Shown one piece after another: positions 50,517 to 63,430 of a DNA stretch of 64,000 nucleotides; positions within the stretch are counted from its first letter, which is position 1, and each line of letters begins with the position of its first letter. This DNA comes from Volutella citrinella. Lineage: Eukaryota; Ascomycota; Sordariomycetes; Hypocreales; Nectriaceae. Both the position numbers and the translations under genes were made by a program. Where the stretch lies: assembly GCA_034401135.1 (NCBI GenBank), contig JAWZSP010000004.1, positions 2,666,001 to 2,730,000 on the forward strand. Direction: 5' to 3'. A model generated the notes under the pieces. It did no database searches, was not told the DNA's origin, and worked only from the letters and a program-made list of their open reading frames with translations.

Positions 50517-51018
50517 TCGAGCTCACGCCGACAGCCGTGACAGTCCGCGTCTAGCATCACTACACATCTCGGCACAGCAAACACCATGGAACGAAAGAGC
50601 AACAGCTCCCAATGACACACGGTGGACGTCGTCAACAGTTCCAATTAGCCAGTCCAATCAACCCAACCCTCAACTGGCTTGGCCAAACCCCTCCCATCCC
50701 CTTTCTCCCCCGGAGAAGGAGAAAACGATATACCCTACCTACTACTCTAAATACAGCTGCCGTCAAAAAGGGGGCAGAGACTGCTTCAATGACCGCGCGC
50801 GGCCAGGTATCATACATTATATCCCGAATATCTGGTATACATTGTCGTCAAAAATATTTTCCCGCCTCCACCCCTCTGAATCATGTTGGTTTTTGTGTGC
50901 GCTGCGGGCAACTATCAAATGCCTGACAAGGAGGAAAAACGCCGGCCTCACAATATGAATCCCACTTTTGACACCTCTCTACAACAATCTTGAATTCCCA
51001 AAACACCCCTTGCCACGC
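50517..51018. terminator. Convergent 3' flanks, HSH49 / SCC4
   Basis: 502 bp between two stop codons, AT-richer than the genes. No gene seen. Polyadenylation sites of both genes are expected here but cannot be fixed from sequence. Confidence 0.4.
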
Positions 51019-54000
51019 TCATAAACTTACAGCAAACGCATCCCTGGCTTCCTTGGTCGCCTTCTCCCACTCGCTGGCCGCCTCCTGGCTCTGGCCCATG
51101 ACGTCGTATGATTGCGCCAACATGCCATCCGCGACGCTCTGCCATAGCATGTTGCCACTGCGCTGCGCCTGCTTGGCCGCAGCCATGGCGCTCTTGAGTG
51201 CCTGTTCGCCAATGACGTTTTCGAATAGCCGGCTACGCATAATAGCCAGCGTGACGGCGGCGCCTAGCATGTTGCTGCTCGACTTGGAGCCGGCCATGGC
51301 TGCCTGGATATGTTGCTTCTGCTGGTTCAGCTGTTGTGGCGGCTCAGTTACCAATGCCGCCATGACATTGTGCCAGGCAGTGCGGAGGTCGACGTTGGGG
51401 TGAGACGAGCACATGGGCTGAAGCTGCTCTATCAGATCCAGCGTCTCACTGTCATGCCGCTGGGACTCGTGCTGCATGATCCAGAGGCGGTTTAGCCCAG
51501 CCAGCATAGCAACCTCGAGGTGCGCGGACTTGATACCAGGCCCACGCTGCGTGAGGCTGAATAGCTCGTTCTTGAAGATGGACATGGCGGTGCCGAGGTC
51601 CCCAGTTCCTTGACGGAAGATGCCGGATAGGTATATCGCAAGTAGTCGCAGGATGTCCTGCATAGACGGCGTAATGAGAGTCTCAAGTTTGACGACGATC
51701 TGCTTGACCGTGTTCCACTGGCAATGACTCGCCGCGTAGAAGCCTAACAATATGTTGAGATACGCCTGTGCCTCCATTCGCCACTCGCGTTGTCGAATGG
51801 CTTCTTGGAGTGAAACTGAGGCGCCGTAGCGAATCCCTACCGTCGTAGTGTCCCCTGTGATTATTCGTCAGCCATGCTCGGCGGCAGGAAGCAAAACACA
51901 CATACAAGCCTCTAGGATCTTGAGCCCTTCCCGCCAGAATTCGGCTGATTTGCGTCCATTCGAGGAAGACTTGTGCAGATTCGTCAACCCGCTAAGAGTG
52001 AATCTGGGAACGTTAGAATACAATATGGCCTAGTCCAACTTTCGATAATACATACGCAAGCGAGGTCAGTTCCATCTTGGTCATAAATGATAGGACGAGA
52101 TAATCGACGCCGGAGTCACCGTCGCCGGGGCGTATGATGGCTGATGTATCGCTTCCTAGGGTCTGAGATGCCGATGGCTGCTTTCCAAAGGGCAATAGGA
52201 AATCCGACTTGACGTTGTGCCAGTCGCCACATTCGTCCATGCGTTTCTGAAGCAGGCGCAGTTTCTGGGACGTTATATCGGGGCTTTGCTGGTGGATGCT
52301 GGATGCCAAATCGAGGAGCAGCGTCATCACGTCGAGCTGCATGATGTGCACCGAAGGATCGAACTGAAACTTGGCGGCCTGAGCGATACACGTCTGCACC
52401 TTTTCCATATTGCCGTCCTTGGATGCTCTGAGGAGAGTCAGACCTTCGAGGATGGAGGCAAATGTGCTCAGAGCATTGTCGCCGCGAGAGCTGGCGATTG
52501 TCTGGATCGATCTGATGTTGTCGAGCGCGCCGGCGTCTGCTGCTTGTCCCAATCCCGCGTAAAACGTCGCCTTGAGCAACCGGAATGCATACAACCAATG
52601 CACGTGTTTGAATCTGGCCTTGTTAATCTCGGTTGTCCGGGGGTCTGGGGGCGAGCATGCCAGAGGATGCGATTTGGTTACTTACGTCTCGCAGTCAGCA
52701 ATATGCCTGTCAATAGCATTCAACGCAGCCTTGCGGTTTCGCTGAAATAGCACCCTGAGCAGGACATATTGCATGCAGTATTTCATATCCATCATCCGGT
52801 GCTGCATCTTGTCAGAAAACCTCTTTCGAGCACGAACTAGGACCCTCTAGCTGGAACTATCATACCTTGTCGCAGAGCGTGATGCCTTTTGAAAGGGTAG
52901 TTTCTGCTTCCATCAGGTTTTCCGTCTCTTCAAGCATCACCGCGGCATATCTCAAACGCATTCTCGCCTCCTGCCGTGGCGTAAGGCGGTTGCTCTGCAA
53001 TGTAGCCTGCATACACGCCAGTCCGGTCGCGATGAGTCTCTCATACTCATCTACGTTGGTGGGATGCATAGACATTGCAATGTCATGGACAGAGCCCCGT
53101 GCCTTGTCGAAACACTCCTCTGCAATTGCCGCCATGAGGTGCGTGGTGTCAACAGGTCGGGCTTTGGGTGGAATGGCAGGTGATTTCTTGGTGATGCTCG
53201 GGGAGCGAGCCGTAAGCGCCGGAGAATTGGACACTGACGACCGAGGGCTCGGTTTGATCTGTGGCGTGGCAGACCCTGTACTTGATTTCCGCATGGGCGG
53301 CGGCGGTGGAGGAGGGGGTTGCGGTTTGTTGAGCATGATATCCATCGGGGTCACCGTCGTCATGTCGGCAGGCATTGATGGTTGCACATGTATCGTATCC
53401 TGAGCAGGCTGGAGGGCAGCAGGGTCTTGGAGCTCATCGATGGGCGAAGCAACTCGCCTGGGCATCTGTTGGATGTCTTGCAAGTTGACAAAATGCATCT
53501 GCTCTTGTGCTGGCTGATGCAATTGCTGCGGCTCGATGCTGGTGGGCCTTGACGCCACCTCGGACACTGCTTCAGATACAGAATCGCGAGAGGGCTGCTG
53601 CATTGGTCGTGGCACCGGTGACTGCGTGGCTCGCTGCTCATGTTGCTGCTGGATCCGACGTGGGGGTTGGACAGGAGATTGTTGGACCGGGGACTGTGCG
53701 GCAGAGCGAGAGTGAAGCTGCTGTTGTGCTTGTTGTTGCGCTTGCTGCTGCCTCAGCAGGGCTTGCTGCTGCATCAAGTGCTGTTGTCGATGCTGTTCGT
53801 ATTGTGGGTGGTGTTCTTGCGTCGGTCGTGGTGACTGCTGTTGGTGAGCGTGCGCCTGCTGCTGGTGTTGCTGATATTGGTGCATTGGGGTTTGCTGGGA
53901 CCGATACACGGGTGACTGGGGTGGCAGCGTCGGCGTGCTCAGCTGAGGGGATGGTGCATGCTGTTGGATGACATGGTACTGCTGTGCTGCTGCTGCTTGT

Positions 54001-54557
54001 GCTTGTGCGGATGGGTCCGAGTAAGACTGCTGCCGCATCCGTTGTTGGGCCACCATGTGGTTCCTATCCATGGGAGACATCTGCTGGATGGCATTCGGCT
54101 GGGATGCAGAATATTGTGACATCTGTTGCTGCTGCTGCTGATACATGATTTGCTGATGTTGCTGCTGCTGCTGTTGCGGAGAGGGTTGCCGCCAAGCATT
54201 TACCTGCGGCGACGCGTACTGCCCCCCAACTGTCGTTGCGGGATTGTTCGCGAATCCCATCTGTCCCGTGGCCTGGTAGCCTTGGTACGCGTTGGTCGGG
54301 ACGGCTCCATAGCCCATCTGTGCCTGCTGCGCGGAAGAGAGGAACTGCTGCTGGTGCTGTTGGTGCTGTTGGTGCTGGGCCTGCTGCTGGTGCTGTTGGT
54401 GCTGTTGGTGCTGGGCCTGCTGCTGGTGCTGCTGGTGCCCTTGCTGGAGTTGGCGCGGTGAACCGTATGCCTGATAGCTTCCCGCTGAACCGTCTCCCAT
54501 GTACTGGTGCTGCTGGCCATTCGGGCCCTGGCTAGGGTACGGCTGCCCGTAGCTCAT
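51019..54557 (-). CDS. scc4: Cohesin loading factor Scc4/Mau2
   Basis: Five exons (54557-52866, 52801-52686, 52613-52056, 52003-51906, 51854-51019) give 1099 aa. Scc4 pairs with Scc2 to load cohesin onto chromosomes. The conserved helical (TPR-like) cohesin-loading region starts near residue 465 (HLMAAIAEECFDKARGS) and runs to the end, including DMKYCMQYVLLRVLFQRN and HWLYAFRLLKATFYAGLGQ. The first about 390 residues are extremely Gln- and His-rich with scattered Pro and are probably disordered. This extension is far longer than in yeast Scc4. Acceptor choice at intron 1 (CAG before CACCGG) follows branch-site distance. An AAG 6 nt upstream is an in-frame alternative. A GTAAGT overlaps the final codons, so another 3' exon is possible. 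Confidence 0.9.
54345..54416 (-). repeat. Perfect 36-bp tandem duplication in the SCC4 glutamine tract
   Basis: Two identical 36-bp units (54345-54380 and 54381-54416) are followed by a diverged partial copy. Each adds 12 residues of Gln, His and Ala in frame. Perfect identity implies recent slippage or unequal exchange. Confidence 0.85.
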
Positions 54558-55432
54558 GGCGTGCGGCTTGTTGCGTCCGGCCTCGTGTGTTTGTCTTCAA
54601 ACTTGCTGTGCCCACCTCAGCATCCGAAGTCGTTTGTCGCGGGGCGCAGGCTGATGCGGTGTCGCTTCATGGCTCGTCGGTCCAGAGCCTGGCGTTGCGC
54701 TCCTCCGCGTTCGCTCTCGAGCTGGCGAAGCGGCGTCGTTGCCCGGTTTGTTGGCTCGAAAGTCCCGCGGTGGCGGGGGAGGAGCAGCCACGGATCGGAT
54801 CGTGGTGATCGGGTTCGATGGGTAGCTTGGTTGGCAGCACAATGTCAATGGCAGGACTGGAACCTCGATGCGATGGGCGTGTGGAAGATGGGTTGGTCGT
54901 GTCGTCGCGCCTCATGATTGGCTGCATGGGGGCCACTTCCATGGTGAGGCTGAGTGGCTGACTGGGCATTGTGGACCCGCGCCTCAGGTGCTCTAGCACC
55001 GTGATCCATCACCAGCCTCGAAAATGTAATTGCTAGTAGGAGGACTAGTAGAATCAAGATACGTCTTCAGTGGTCAACGTGAATTTATCCCTGGTAGATC
55101 GAGGGACTCTGCAGCGGGTGCACTATTCATTATTCACGGCCCCAGGATCCGAGACAAGCAGAGAGAGAGAGACAGCATTCTTCGTCCCTCAGCCCTATTG
55201 TGGGCTCTTTTATTATATTACACAAATGTACACACTCTTTCAAACACCTGCTTCCCTCCTTGGCTATGCTGCTCGCCCATGCTCATCTACTTAAAAAACA
55301 AAACCTGACCCTCTGCGCCAAGCACATGCAAGATCTCATCAAACAAGCTTAAAAGCAACAAAATCACAAGTCAAGAAACTCAAAACTCCATCAACCAACC
55401 CGAAATGCCCAGTTGTCGTCTCATATCCTTCC
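54558..55432. other. Intergenic region, CYK3 3' flank and SCC4 promoter
   Basis: 875 bp between tandem minus-strand genes. It must hold the CYK3 terminator (near 55050-55430, AT-richer) and the SCC4 promoter (nearer 54560). No further gene seen. Confidence 0.5.
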
Positions 55433-58400
55433 TTAACCAACACATACCCACTCCGCAAACACGCACCATCGGGCGGTCCTGTCGGCCAGGACAAGACCTC
55501 GCCAGACACCTTTCTCGGAGCATTTGATAATTGTCTCCCAGGTGCCACCATCGCTCATGTCGTCCCCGCGACTTCCCATATGGATCCCCTTGCGATCCTC
55601 CTTTCTCATAAGCCGGAGGATCTTACCACCTGGAGTCTGGATGGCCAGCTTGGCCGGCTTCTTCCCAGCGACTGTGCCACTTGCCGAACTAGGCTGGGAA
55701 CCGCTGACGCTGGATGCACTGATGCTCAATGCCGAGCCTGGCCGAGCGAACGGCACCGGGCTCGTCCCACCGGGATTCGATGACGGCGTGAGGCTAGACT
55801 GTTGTACGTTGGACAGTGAGCTCGGATGTTGTCTGATGGCGAACACGAAGGTATTGTTCAGCGCCAATTGTTGGCACTGAGGCTGAACCACATATATGTC
55901 ATGCCGTTGCGCATGCGGTGTTGGGTGCCTCGTTACAAACTCGTACGGAGGATTCTCACCCGTATGGACAACGGGGATGGCAAAAGCCAATGGGTGTGGG
56001 ATATCCTTGATGCTATGCATCAAGCCTCTCTTGCCGGCGTAGATCTTGAGGGTTCCCTGGCCCTCGTCTCCTGGTAGGAGAGCCTTGATGGTGTAGCGCT
56101 TGAGGCCGTTGTACCACTCCGCCTGAGCCAAAGCCCTTTTCTTGACTGTGTCGCCGCTCTCGAATACGTCTCCATCCGCGTCTCGAGAGTACCCGCGGAC
56201 CTCGACCTCAGCTGCCACCTCAACATCTGGCGGTACGTTGAACTTGAGATGCACCATTTCCAGGTCTTCGATTCGGCTCAGCGAGGTGTTGTAGTCCACC
56301 AGCTCGAAATCATTGCGGAAGAACGGTGCGCATGCGCACGGCAGATTAAGAAGTGTCTCGTGGGCAACGGGGGGGACAATATGCTGCTGGCTGTGGTGCT
56401 CAGGGATATGCGTCCAGCATATTTCTAATGGGCGTGTCAAGAACCACCACGAGTCGGCAATTGGGCCGCTGGCGCTCGAGTAGAGTCCCCTGCGAGGGTT
56501 TGATGGGCTGGCAAGGCAGCAGTCGATCATGCGCCATTCCTTGTCCACCAGGACTGCGTTCCACCAGTGGTTTGGCCGTGGCATGATGTTGAGATCGGTA
56601 ACCTCACCCGGCGTCTTCAGATATCCCCGGACCACCTCGCAGTGAATACCGACAGCGGCGCACATTTCCATCACCAGCACCGCGTATTCCTCTGCACACG
56701 CGGCATTGAACTGAATGACACGTCTCGTATCAATCTCGCCTTCAAACTCTTCCTCCCAGCGAATCTTCTCCGACACCCAGGTGAAGATGGCCCGGAGCCG
56801 CTGAACATCGCTCCGATACGGCCGACAAACATACGTGGTCGCCAGAGAGACAGCTGTCGTCGAGGAGGGCAGCCCATTGATGAACCGAGAGTTCTTGTCC
56901 ACCTGCGTCAAATTAATGGCTTGGTAGTTCGTTGGCTCCTGAACAGGCTCGCCGTCGGCGTCCTCATCTCCTTCGACGCCGTCGTACAGCTCATCCACCG
57001 GGTTCAAGGCGGGATGGTCCATCATCTGGCATCGCTCGCGACGCTCAACCTGTTCGTTTTTGCTCAAAGAGTTTGAACGATTGACATCCCTACGGACTTG
57101 GACCCAATCCACGCTGTTGCCTCCGCCAAGACCCATGTCTGCGGCCGCGTCACGTCCAAACCCTGATGTTGCAGCGCCGTTTCCCATGGGTGAGGCGCCA
57201 GCCGTCAAGGACCGAGTAAACGAGGGCTTGGCTGAATCGCCACCCATACCCATGCCCCCAGCGACAAGACCACCGCGACTGCTGGCAACGCCAGTCTTTG
57301 CAGTGTCCAGGATCTTGCGGAAGATGTTTCTCTTTGGCGGCTTCGGCTGGACCAGCCCTCCGAGACCCGCGGATGCATCGTCGTGAAACCCAACCTGTGT
57401 GTGAGGTCGATTTGCAGCGGCGTTGCTGGCATGGCTGCTGTGATATGTGACCCCCGTGAAGGGGGTTTCCGGCCTGTCGGGATCTGCGTCTCGGGCCCCG
57501 AATGCGCTCTGAGCACGGGTATGTCCGTTCCTAGCAAGACTTCCGGCGCTGGTGGAACTGAAAGCGCCGGCTGAGGCGCCGCTCCATAGAGTTCGGGCAC
57601 TGCTCTGCGTGGAAGAGCTGGTGTTGCTTTGTCCTGCCGACGAGTTTGTCTTGGTAGTAAAAGTACGAGCAACTCCTCGGCCAATCTCATAGGCTGATTT
57701 TCGAGATCTCAGTTTTCGTTCAGGTGCCGCGGATCCTCCCATCGATGACTTGGGGCGCTCAAACGGCACGTTCTTGGGCGGCGGCGGCGGTGGCATGTCG
57801 GAGTCCTCAGTCTTTGCGCTGTGTTGGTGCATCTTCTCGAACCGCTTCTCCATACGGTCCACGTAGCTGCTTAGTTTATCATCCCCGTGAGAACCATTCT
57901 GATAGGATGCTTCCTGCGAAGATTCTCCGCTCCACGTTTCGTAGCCTTCATCTGGGTGGGATATACCCAAGGAAGTCCGTGGTCTTGACCGTTCATGGGC
58001 GTTCTTTTTTGAATCTCGGCTGACCATATCGAAGGACTCTGGAGACCATGGGTCGTCCACTCGGGGGGTGGAAGCGTGTCCCTGGGAGCTTCCCAACCCC
58101 TCCAGTTGGCCCAGTTGCTCCATTACGCCATCCATGGCTTCTCGCAGCGGTGAGGGCGTCATACCGCCGGCTGGAGAGGGTGGTGCTGGTGAAACGGCGC
58201 CGGGGGTGTAGGGGATATAGTTTCTGTCGTCAAAAGAAGCTCGAGAATCGTGTCTCATGGGCGCACGAGGAGGCCTGAACGAGTTGCCTGAATTCTGTCT
58301 CGAAACAAGGGCAGGATTATACGAAGCGGTGGAGCCATGCCTTGATATATCAACCGAGTGTCTCTGCAGGTCAGAAGCACCTCGTGCCATATGCCGATGG

Positions 58401-59379
58401 GGTGGTGGTGCTGGAGGTGGAGGGGAATCGCCCCTTTCTTGATTTCTGCGGAAACTAGAAGTGTGATGAAACGAGGGAGCAGGAGATGGGCCGCGTGCAG
58501 AATACTCTCGGTGAGGAGCAGGCGACGGACCTCGAGCAGCGTAGTCATGAGGCGGAACAGGAGATGGGCCTCGTCCGCCATACTCATGGGGTGGGACGGG
58601 AGAAGGACCACGTCCATTGTAGCCATATGGCGGGTTGGGTGATGGACCTCGTCCACCATATGCATGGGGTGGCACTGGGGACGGTCCTCGACCAGTGTAG
58701 TGATGGGGCGGAGCGGGCGACGGTCCTCTCGAGTACGTGTGAGGGGGTGCTGGCGAAGGGCCTCTGGACGCATAACCATGGTGGGATGGTGCTGGGGACG
58801 GGGCACGGGATCCATAGCCGTGAGAGGGTGCCGGAGAGGGGGCTCTGTAGTCTTGAGGTGGTGCTGGAGAAGGGCTTCGGTCTGCCGCCGGCGGAGTACC
58901 TTGTGAGTATGACGCACTTGAGTCCTGTCGCATTCTGGGTTTGGGGGCTTCTCGAAAGACTTCGGGTTGCTTCGCGCTTGTGTAGTGAGGCGCCTTGGCG
59001 TAGGCCTCGAAGGGTTTTCGGAATGTCTTGGACTTGGATGGCATATTGTTTGATGTGTTGTGCACGACTTGGCTCGCTGATTTGGTCGTTGGTCGGAAAT
59101 CTGGTGGGAGAACTTCGACAAAGTTGGAGGGAAAGGAGCCCACAGTCCTGCGGTCGCGATATAGCCTGCCAACCCACCACGAGCCGTCGCCAGCGTTGAG
59201 GCATTCGATTAGGTCGCCCTCCATAAATCCAAGATCTCGTTTAGACTACAAGACGTCAGTTGGCCAACCACGGTCGCATTGGGGCTTTGTAGAGCAGCAC
59301 TCACCTCTCCTCCCCAGGAGTAAACAGCTCTGCACCAGCACGGAAACCGTGTGGGCAGCGGCGGAGGCGCAGGCACCAT
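55433..59379 (-). CDS. cyk3: Cytokinesis protein Cyk3 (SH3 and transglutaminase-like domains)
   Basis: Two exons (59379-59305, 59245-55433) give 1295 aa. Cyk3 works at the actomyosin ring and septum. The SH3 domain is at about residues 16-72 (CRAVYSW..GDGSWWVGRL..GSFPSNFVEVL) and is split by the intron. Residues about 149-284 hold some ten Pro-rich repeats of the type RGPSPxPPHxY. A long Ser-rich linker follows. The transglutaminase-like core lies near residues 855-945 and shows Cys875 (NAACAEEYAV), His918 (NHWWNAV) and Asp933 (RMIDCC) with the spacing of a catalytic triad. The C-terminus ends in a conserved WETIIKCSEKGVWRGLVLADR block. Restoring the first exon completes the SH3 domain. Confidence 0.94.
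58469..58878 (-). repeat. Coding minisatellite in CYK3 (about 36-39 bp unit)
   Basis: About ten imperfect units encode the Pro-rich RGPSPxPPHxY repeat. The units differ at many bases, so the array is old or under selection at the protein level. The repeats contain potential SH3 ligands (PxxP). Confidence 0.8.
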
Positions 59380-61378
59380 GTTGTAGTTTTGATGTGCAAG
59401 CTCTCAGCGCGAGGGCCAACCGGCGTTGCGATAGAGCCTTACTGAGGCGAAGAAGCTTTACCACCACCTAGGCAAGCAAACACATCATACAGCTCGGGCC
59501 AGAGCGTGTATCGAAGTGCAACACCGCAGACGAAAGCAAGACACACAGACAGGAAAGTGGTGAATTGCGTAGTTCGGGAGCGAGGGCTAGCGGCGAGAGC
59601 TAGTCACGGTCGTGATGATGGCGGACAGCACTGGAATGTAGGTAGTGTGAAGATAATGGCTTGTGGGAAAAAAAAGCGTCAAGGCACGATGGGCCATGTG
59701 CTGCAGAACGTCGGTCGACGGCGAGATGTGCTGCGAGCACTGGCCCTCACCGAGGCTGCAGCCCACACGCCCAGGCACAAACAGAGGGGTGGTGGTTGCC
59801 AAGGCAACACGGGGGCCGGCTGCGATGGCCGGGGTGCGGCTGGGCGCCTGTCACTCATTCATTAGTGGTCGCCCTGCCCACGGCCGCCCAAGCAGCAGCG
59901 GCGTTTGGCTCCTAAGCTCGTAGCAGGTTAGCGGCTGGGTTCAATTGGTTCCCAGCTTCGTCACAGCTTGGCTCCCGAGGACGAACTCGTTCCAGAGCGG
60001 TTCTGGAGGTGTTCGCTTCGCTGGACATGCGTGTGCGTGGGCGCTGCGTATCGCATATGCGCACTCTCCTTAATTATGCCCGAGGCGCAGGAACTGGCCA
60101 ACTCAGCTACGAACCGAACGGTCACGAACCCGAGGGCTCCAGCCCGACCATCCATCCTTTGGCCAGGCGACGAAGCTAGTGGAAGCCCCCAGCGCCCACA
60201 ACGGTGGCTTGCCCTTCACCCGTCAACTCGCGGCTGGTGTAAGTGCCAACCGAGGGATCAGTCCGGTGATGTCAGCTCTATCCGTTCACAATCCCACGAT
60301 GGAATTAATTTCACTCAAATGGAGGGGCTCGTGCGATGTGTGCAGGCGCCCCTCATCTCCTCCGGTTGCTCTCATGAATGCAGCATGCATTTTGCTTTTG
60401 ATCTGACGATGGCGCTCATTGTATGGAACACTGACGTACCTGCAGGAGAGGTCTGCCCGTTCTCCATGGAGCAGGGGCATCGATGCACCACCACTGCAGC
60501 ACTATTGAGACTGGAGGCTTGCAATTGCCCGACCGGAATCAATCACCTGCGCACCCATACAGACAGAGACCCGACGCTTGTCGCTCCCAAGCCAGCTCTC
60601 GGCGCAGAGAGCCGCCTACGTTGCGTGAGCAACCAATCGCGCTACAAGGCGCCAGTGGGGTTTCCGGTGCCAGGCAGCGCACTGATGGATGAGTCCAGGG
60701 GAGGACCCACAGTGGCACAGGATGTATGCAAGGTTGTTGCGCAGCTGCCGGGGCCCCTGGGGGCGGGCCTGTAAATCCCCCATCTGCCGCAGAGTTACAG
60801 AGCAACCATCCACACGAACTGAAGAGGTAGGTATGCGCCAGCTTCTTCTGTGTGCCAGACTCACCAGCTCCACGTCCGCCAGGTCTCTTGATGCCTTTTT
60901 CCATGACTCCTGCCACAATTCCTCTGTCCAGAATCGCAACACTCTGCTGTCTCCCTTTCCACCCTCTGCGGTTGCCATCGTGATCGGCTTCAGATCACCA
61001 GCCGTCGCAGCTCCCAAGCTGTCCGAAACAGGCTAAGAGTAAACAAAGGGCCCCAGCGCTTCCCACACACACCCCGGCAAAAGAGGCCGCTGCTGTCCCA
61101 GACAACCATCCTCGCTAGACCGGCCGGCGTGACGACTTTAATATTAATCCCATCCACCTGCCATCGTCTAAATCGGCAACGCCGCCTCGCCTCGACTGTC
61201 CCTCTGCGAACTCCTCCAACAAACACAGCCGTCTCTCGCCCGCCGCTCAGCTCGTCCATCTGCGTCTCCTGCCATCGCCATCATCCAGAAACAGCTGTTC
61301 GACTCCAAATCTTCGACGGGGGGTGCGCCAGCGAGCCCCTTCAGCACAGCCGCGAACACTGCATGACGTCAAGGCACA
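59380..61378. promoter_or_regulatory. Divergent intergenic region, CYK3 / STE20-type kinase
   Basis: About 2.0 kb between divergent starts. A 268-codon frame at 59968-60774 has no recognisable domain and is judged chance. The 200 bp before the kinase start are C-rich and leader-like. Confidence 0.5.
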
Positions 61379-63430
61379 ATGGCTGACGAAGGCGTTGCTG
61401 AGCACTACCAGGTCCTTGAGGAGCTTGGCCGTAAGCCTTCCTGGCCCTCAACCGCGATGATTCTTCGCTAACAACTACTAGGCGGGAGCTTTGGCGTCGT
61501 TTACAAGGGAATCGAGAAGGCTACCGGCGAAACTGTCGCCATCAAGCATGTGAGTCTTCCCCGACTCTGTTGGCTGCCTGGTCTACCACGACGGAACTAA
61601 CAGCCATTCCCATCTAGATTGATCTCGAATCCAACGACGATGATATTCAGGATATCCAGGCCGAGATTGCGGTGCTGAGCACCTGCGCCAGCTCCTATGT
61701 CACACAATACAAGGGCTCCTTTCTGCGAGGCCACAAGCTATGGATCGTCATGGAGTATCTCGGCGGTGGATCATGCTTGGACCTCGTAGGTTCCCCTTCT
61801 CCATTCGTGCAGACATCGAATCCAGTTGGCTGACTTGTCATAGTTGAAACCCGCAAACTTCAGCGAGACTCACATCGCTGTCATCTGCCGCGAGCTCCTC
61901 CTCGGCATCCAGTACTTGCACAACGAAGGCAAGATCCACCGTGACATCAAGGCCGCCAATGTCCTCCTGTCCGAGACTGGCAAGGTCAAGCTGGCGGACT
62001 TTGGTGTCGCGGCCCAGCTCACCAACATCAAGTCGCAGCGGAACACGTTTGTGGGCACCCCCTTTTGGATGGCGCCCGAGGTCATCCAGCAGGATGGATA
62101 CAGCTTTAAGGCGGATATTTGGTCTCTGGGCATCACTGCCATGGAGATGGCGAATGGAGAGCCCCCCCTCGCCCACATCCATCCCATGAAGGTCCTTTTC
62201 CATATCCCAAAGAATTCCCCGCCTCGCCTGGACGGCGGCTTCAGCCGAGAGTTCAAGGACTTCGTTGCTCAGTGTCTCACCAAGGAATACGACAGACGGC
62301 CTTCAGCTAGGGAGCTGTTGCGTCACAAGTTCATTCGCAATGCTGGAAAGGTGGAGGCTCTCCAGGAGCTCATTGCTCGACGTCAGATGTGGGATGCGAA
62401 CCAGAACAGGCACAGACATCCCATATACTATCAAGAGACGCTGCAGACGATCTCTCCCAAAGATGAGGAGCAGGAATGGGTGTTTGATACTGTCAAGTCG
62501 GTTGTGCCCCCGAAGCGACCGAGCGTCAAGCATCGTAAGCCGTCTTCCATTTTCTCTGCGGACGAGGCCATGCGCCGGCTCGACCTCAAGGACGCGCCTC
62601 TGGGCTCATCATCCCCCGCAACCGGTACGATCCGAAAGGGAACCGTTCGACGAACACCCTCACTCGCTCAGAACGGGTCCATGCGCTCCAGCGGCTCGCC
62701 TCGTGGCTCCGTTTTGCCCAAGAAGCCCCTGCAGCCTGATATGTCCTTTGGCAATTCAGGATCTACCATGCGTCTGTTTCGACGAGTGCCATCGGACAGC
62801 TCCACACATGGCCAAACTGGCCGACCCGGATCCCCCGATGACGTGTTTTGTGACGAAAACCTTCCTCCAGTCAAGGCCGCACCGATCGAGCCCTACGGGA
62901 AGGAAGCTGTCCTGGGTCGCCGGCTTTACAACAAAGCTGTGGAGCCAAGTCTCGCCGAGCTGCACGCCCAGACTTCTGGAAACCAGAAACGGGAAGCACT
63001 GGCGAGACTATCGGACGCCTTTGCAGCCCTGGATGCCATTGACCCCGAGGGGGCGTACCACATGATGAGCAACATGATGGCATCCATGTCCCAGGATCAC
63101 AAGCTCAACGCTGCATTCATTCGTCAGGCGCCACACAAGACCCCCGATGATGGTACGCCACAGGGCACAGTGATAATCAAGAACACGACGCCCAACACCA
63201 GCCCGACCAAGCTGATTCTGAGCTCCAACAATCCTCACCTCAGGAGTCATCGCCGTCGGGCTCAGGAATCGCCCCTCGACGAGAAGGACTCGGAGAGGGA
63301 GAAGCTGACGCTCGAATCGAGGTATCCCGGCCAGGAGGCCCTGTCTGGGATGGAGCATTGCAAGCAACTGTCTGATGTGCTATACTCTCGCTGGGTCGAC
63401 GGCCTTCGCCTACGGTGGCCTGCTGTTTGA
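61379..63430 (+). CDS. Germinal-centre (STE20-family) serine/threonine kinase
   Basis: Four exons (61379-61430, 61482-61549, 61618-61785, 61844-63430) give 624 aa. The kinase domain covers about residues 10-264 at the N-terminus, as in GCK-type and not PAK-type STE20 kinases. All key motifs are present: glycine loop GRGSFGVV (residues 17-24), Lys39 in VAIKH, HRD at 128-130 followed by IKAANVL, DFG at 148-150, and the activation-segment sequence [10 protein letters not shown]. This is closest to the GCK-III/MST3-like group that includes fungal Sid1/SepL, MST-1 and Nak1/POD-6 kinases of septation and polarity pathways. I cannot tell which member it is. The C-terminal 360 residues are Ser/Pro-rich and end in a conserved-looking [18 protein letters not shown] block. 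Confidence 0.94.

Noticed and set aside
58255..59172. 305-codon second frame inside CYK3
   Set aside because: An alternative frame of the Pro-rich repeat region, His/Arg/Pro-rich. The main frame has the SH3 and transglutaminase-like domains.
59968..60774. 268-codon plus-strand frame between CYK3 and the kinase
   Set aside because: No recognisable domain, composition unlike the real genes, weak third-position bias, and overlapping frames on the other strand. Judged a chance frame in GC-rich promoter DNA.
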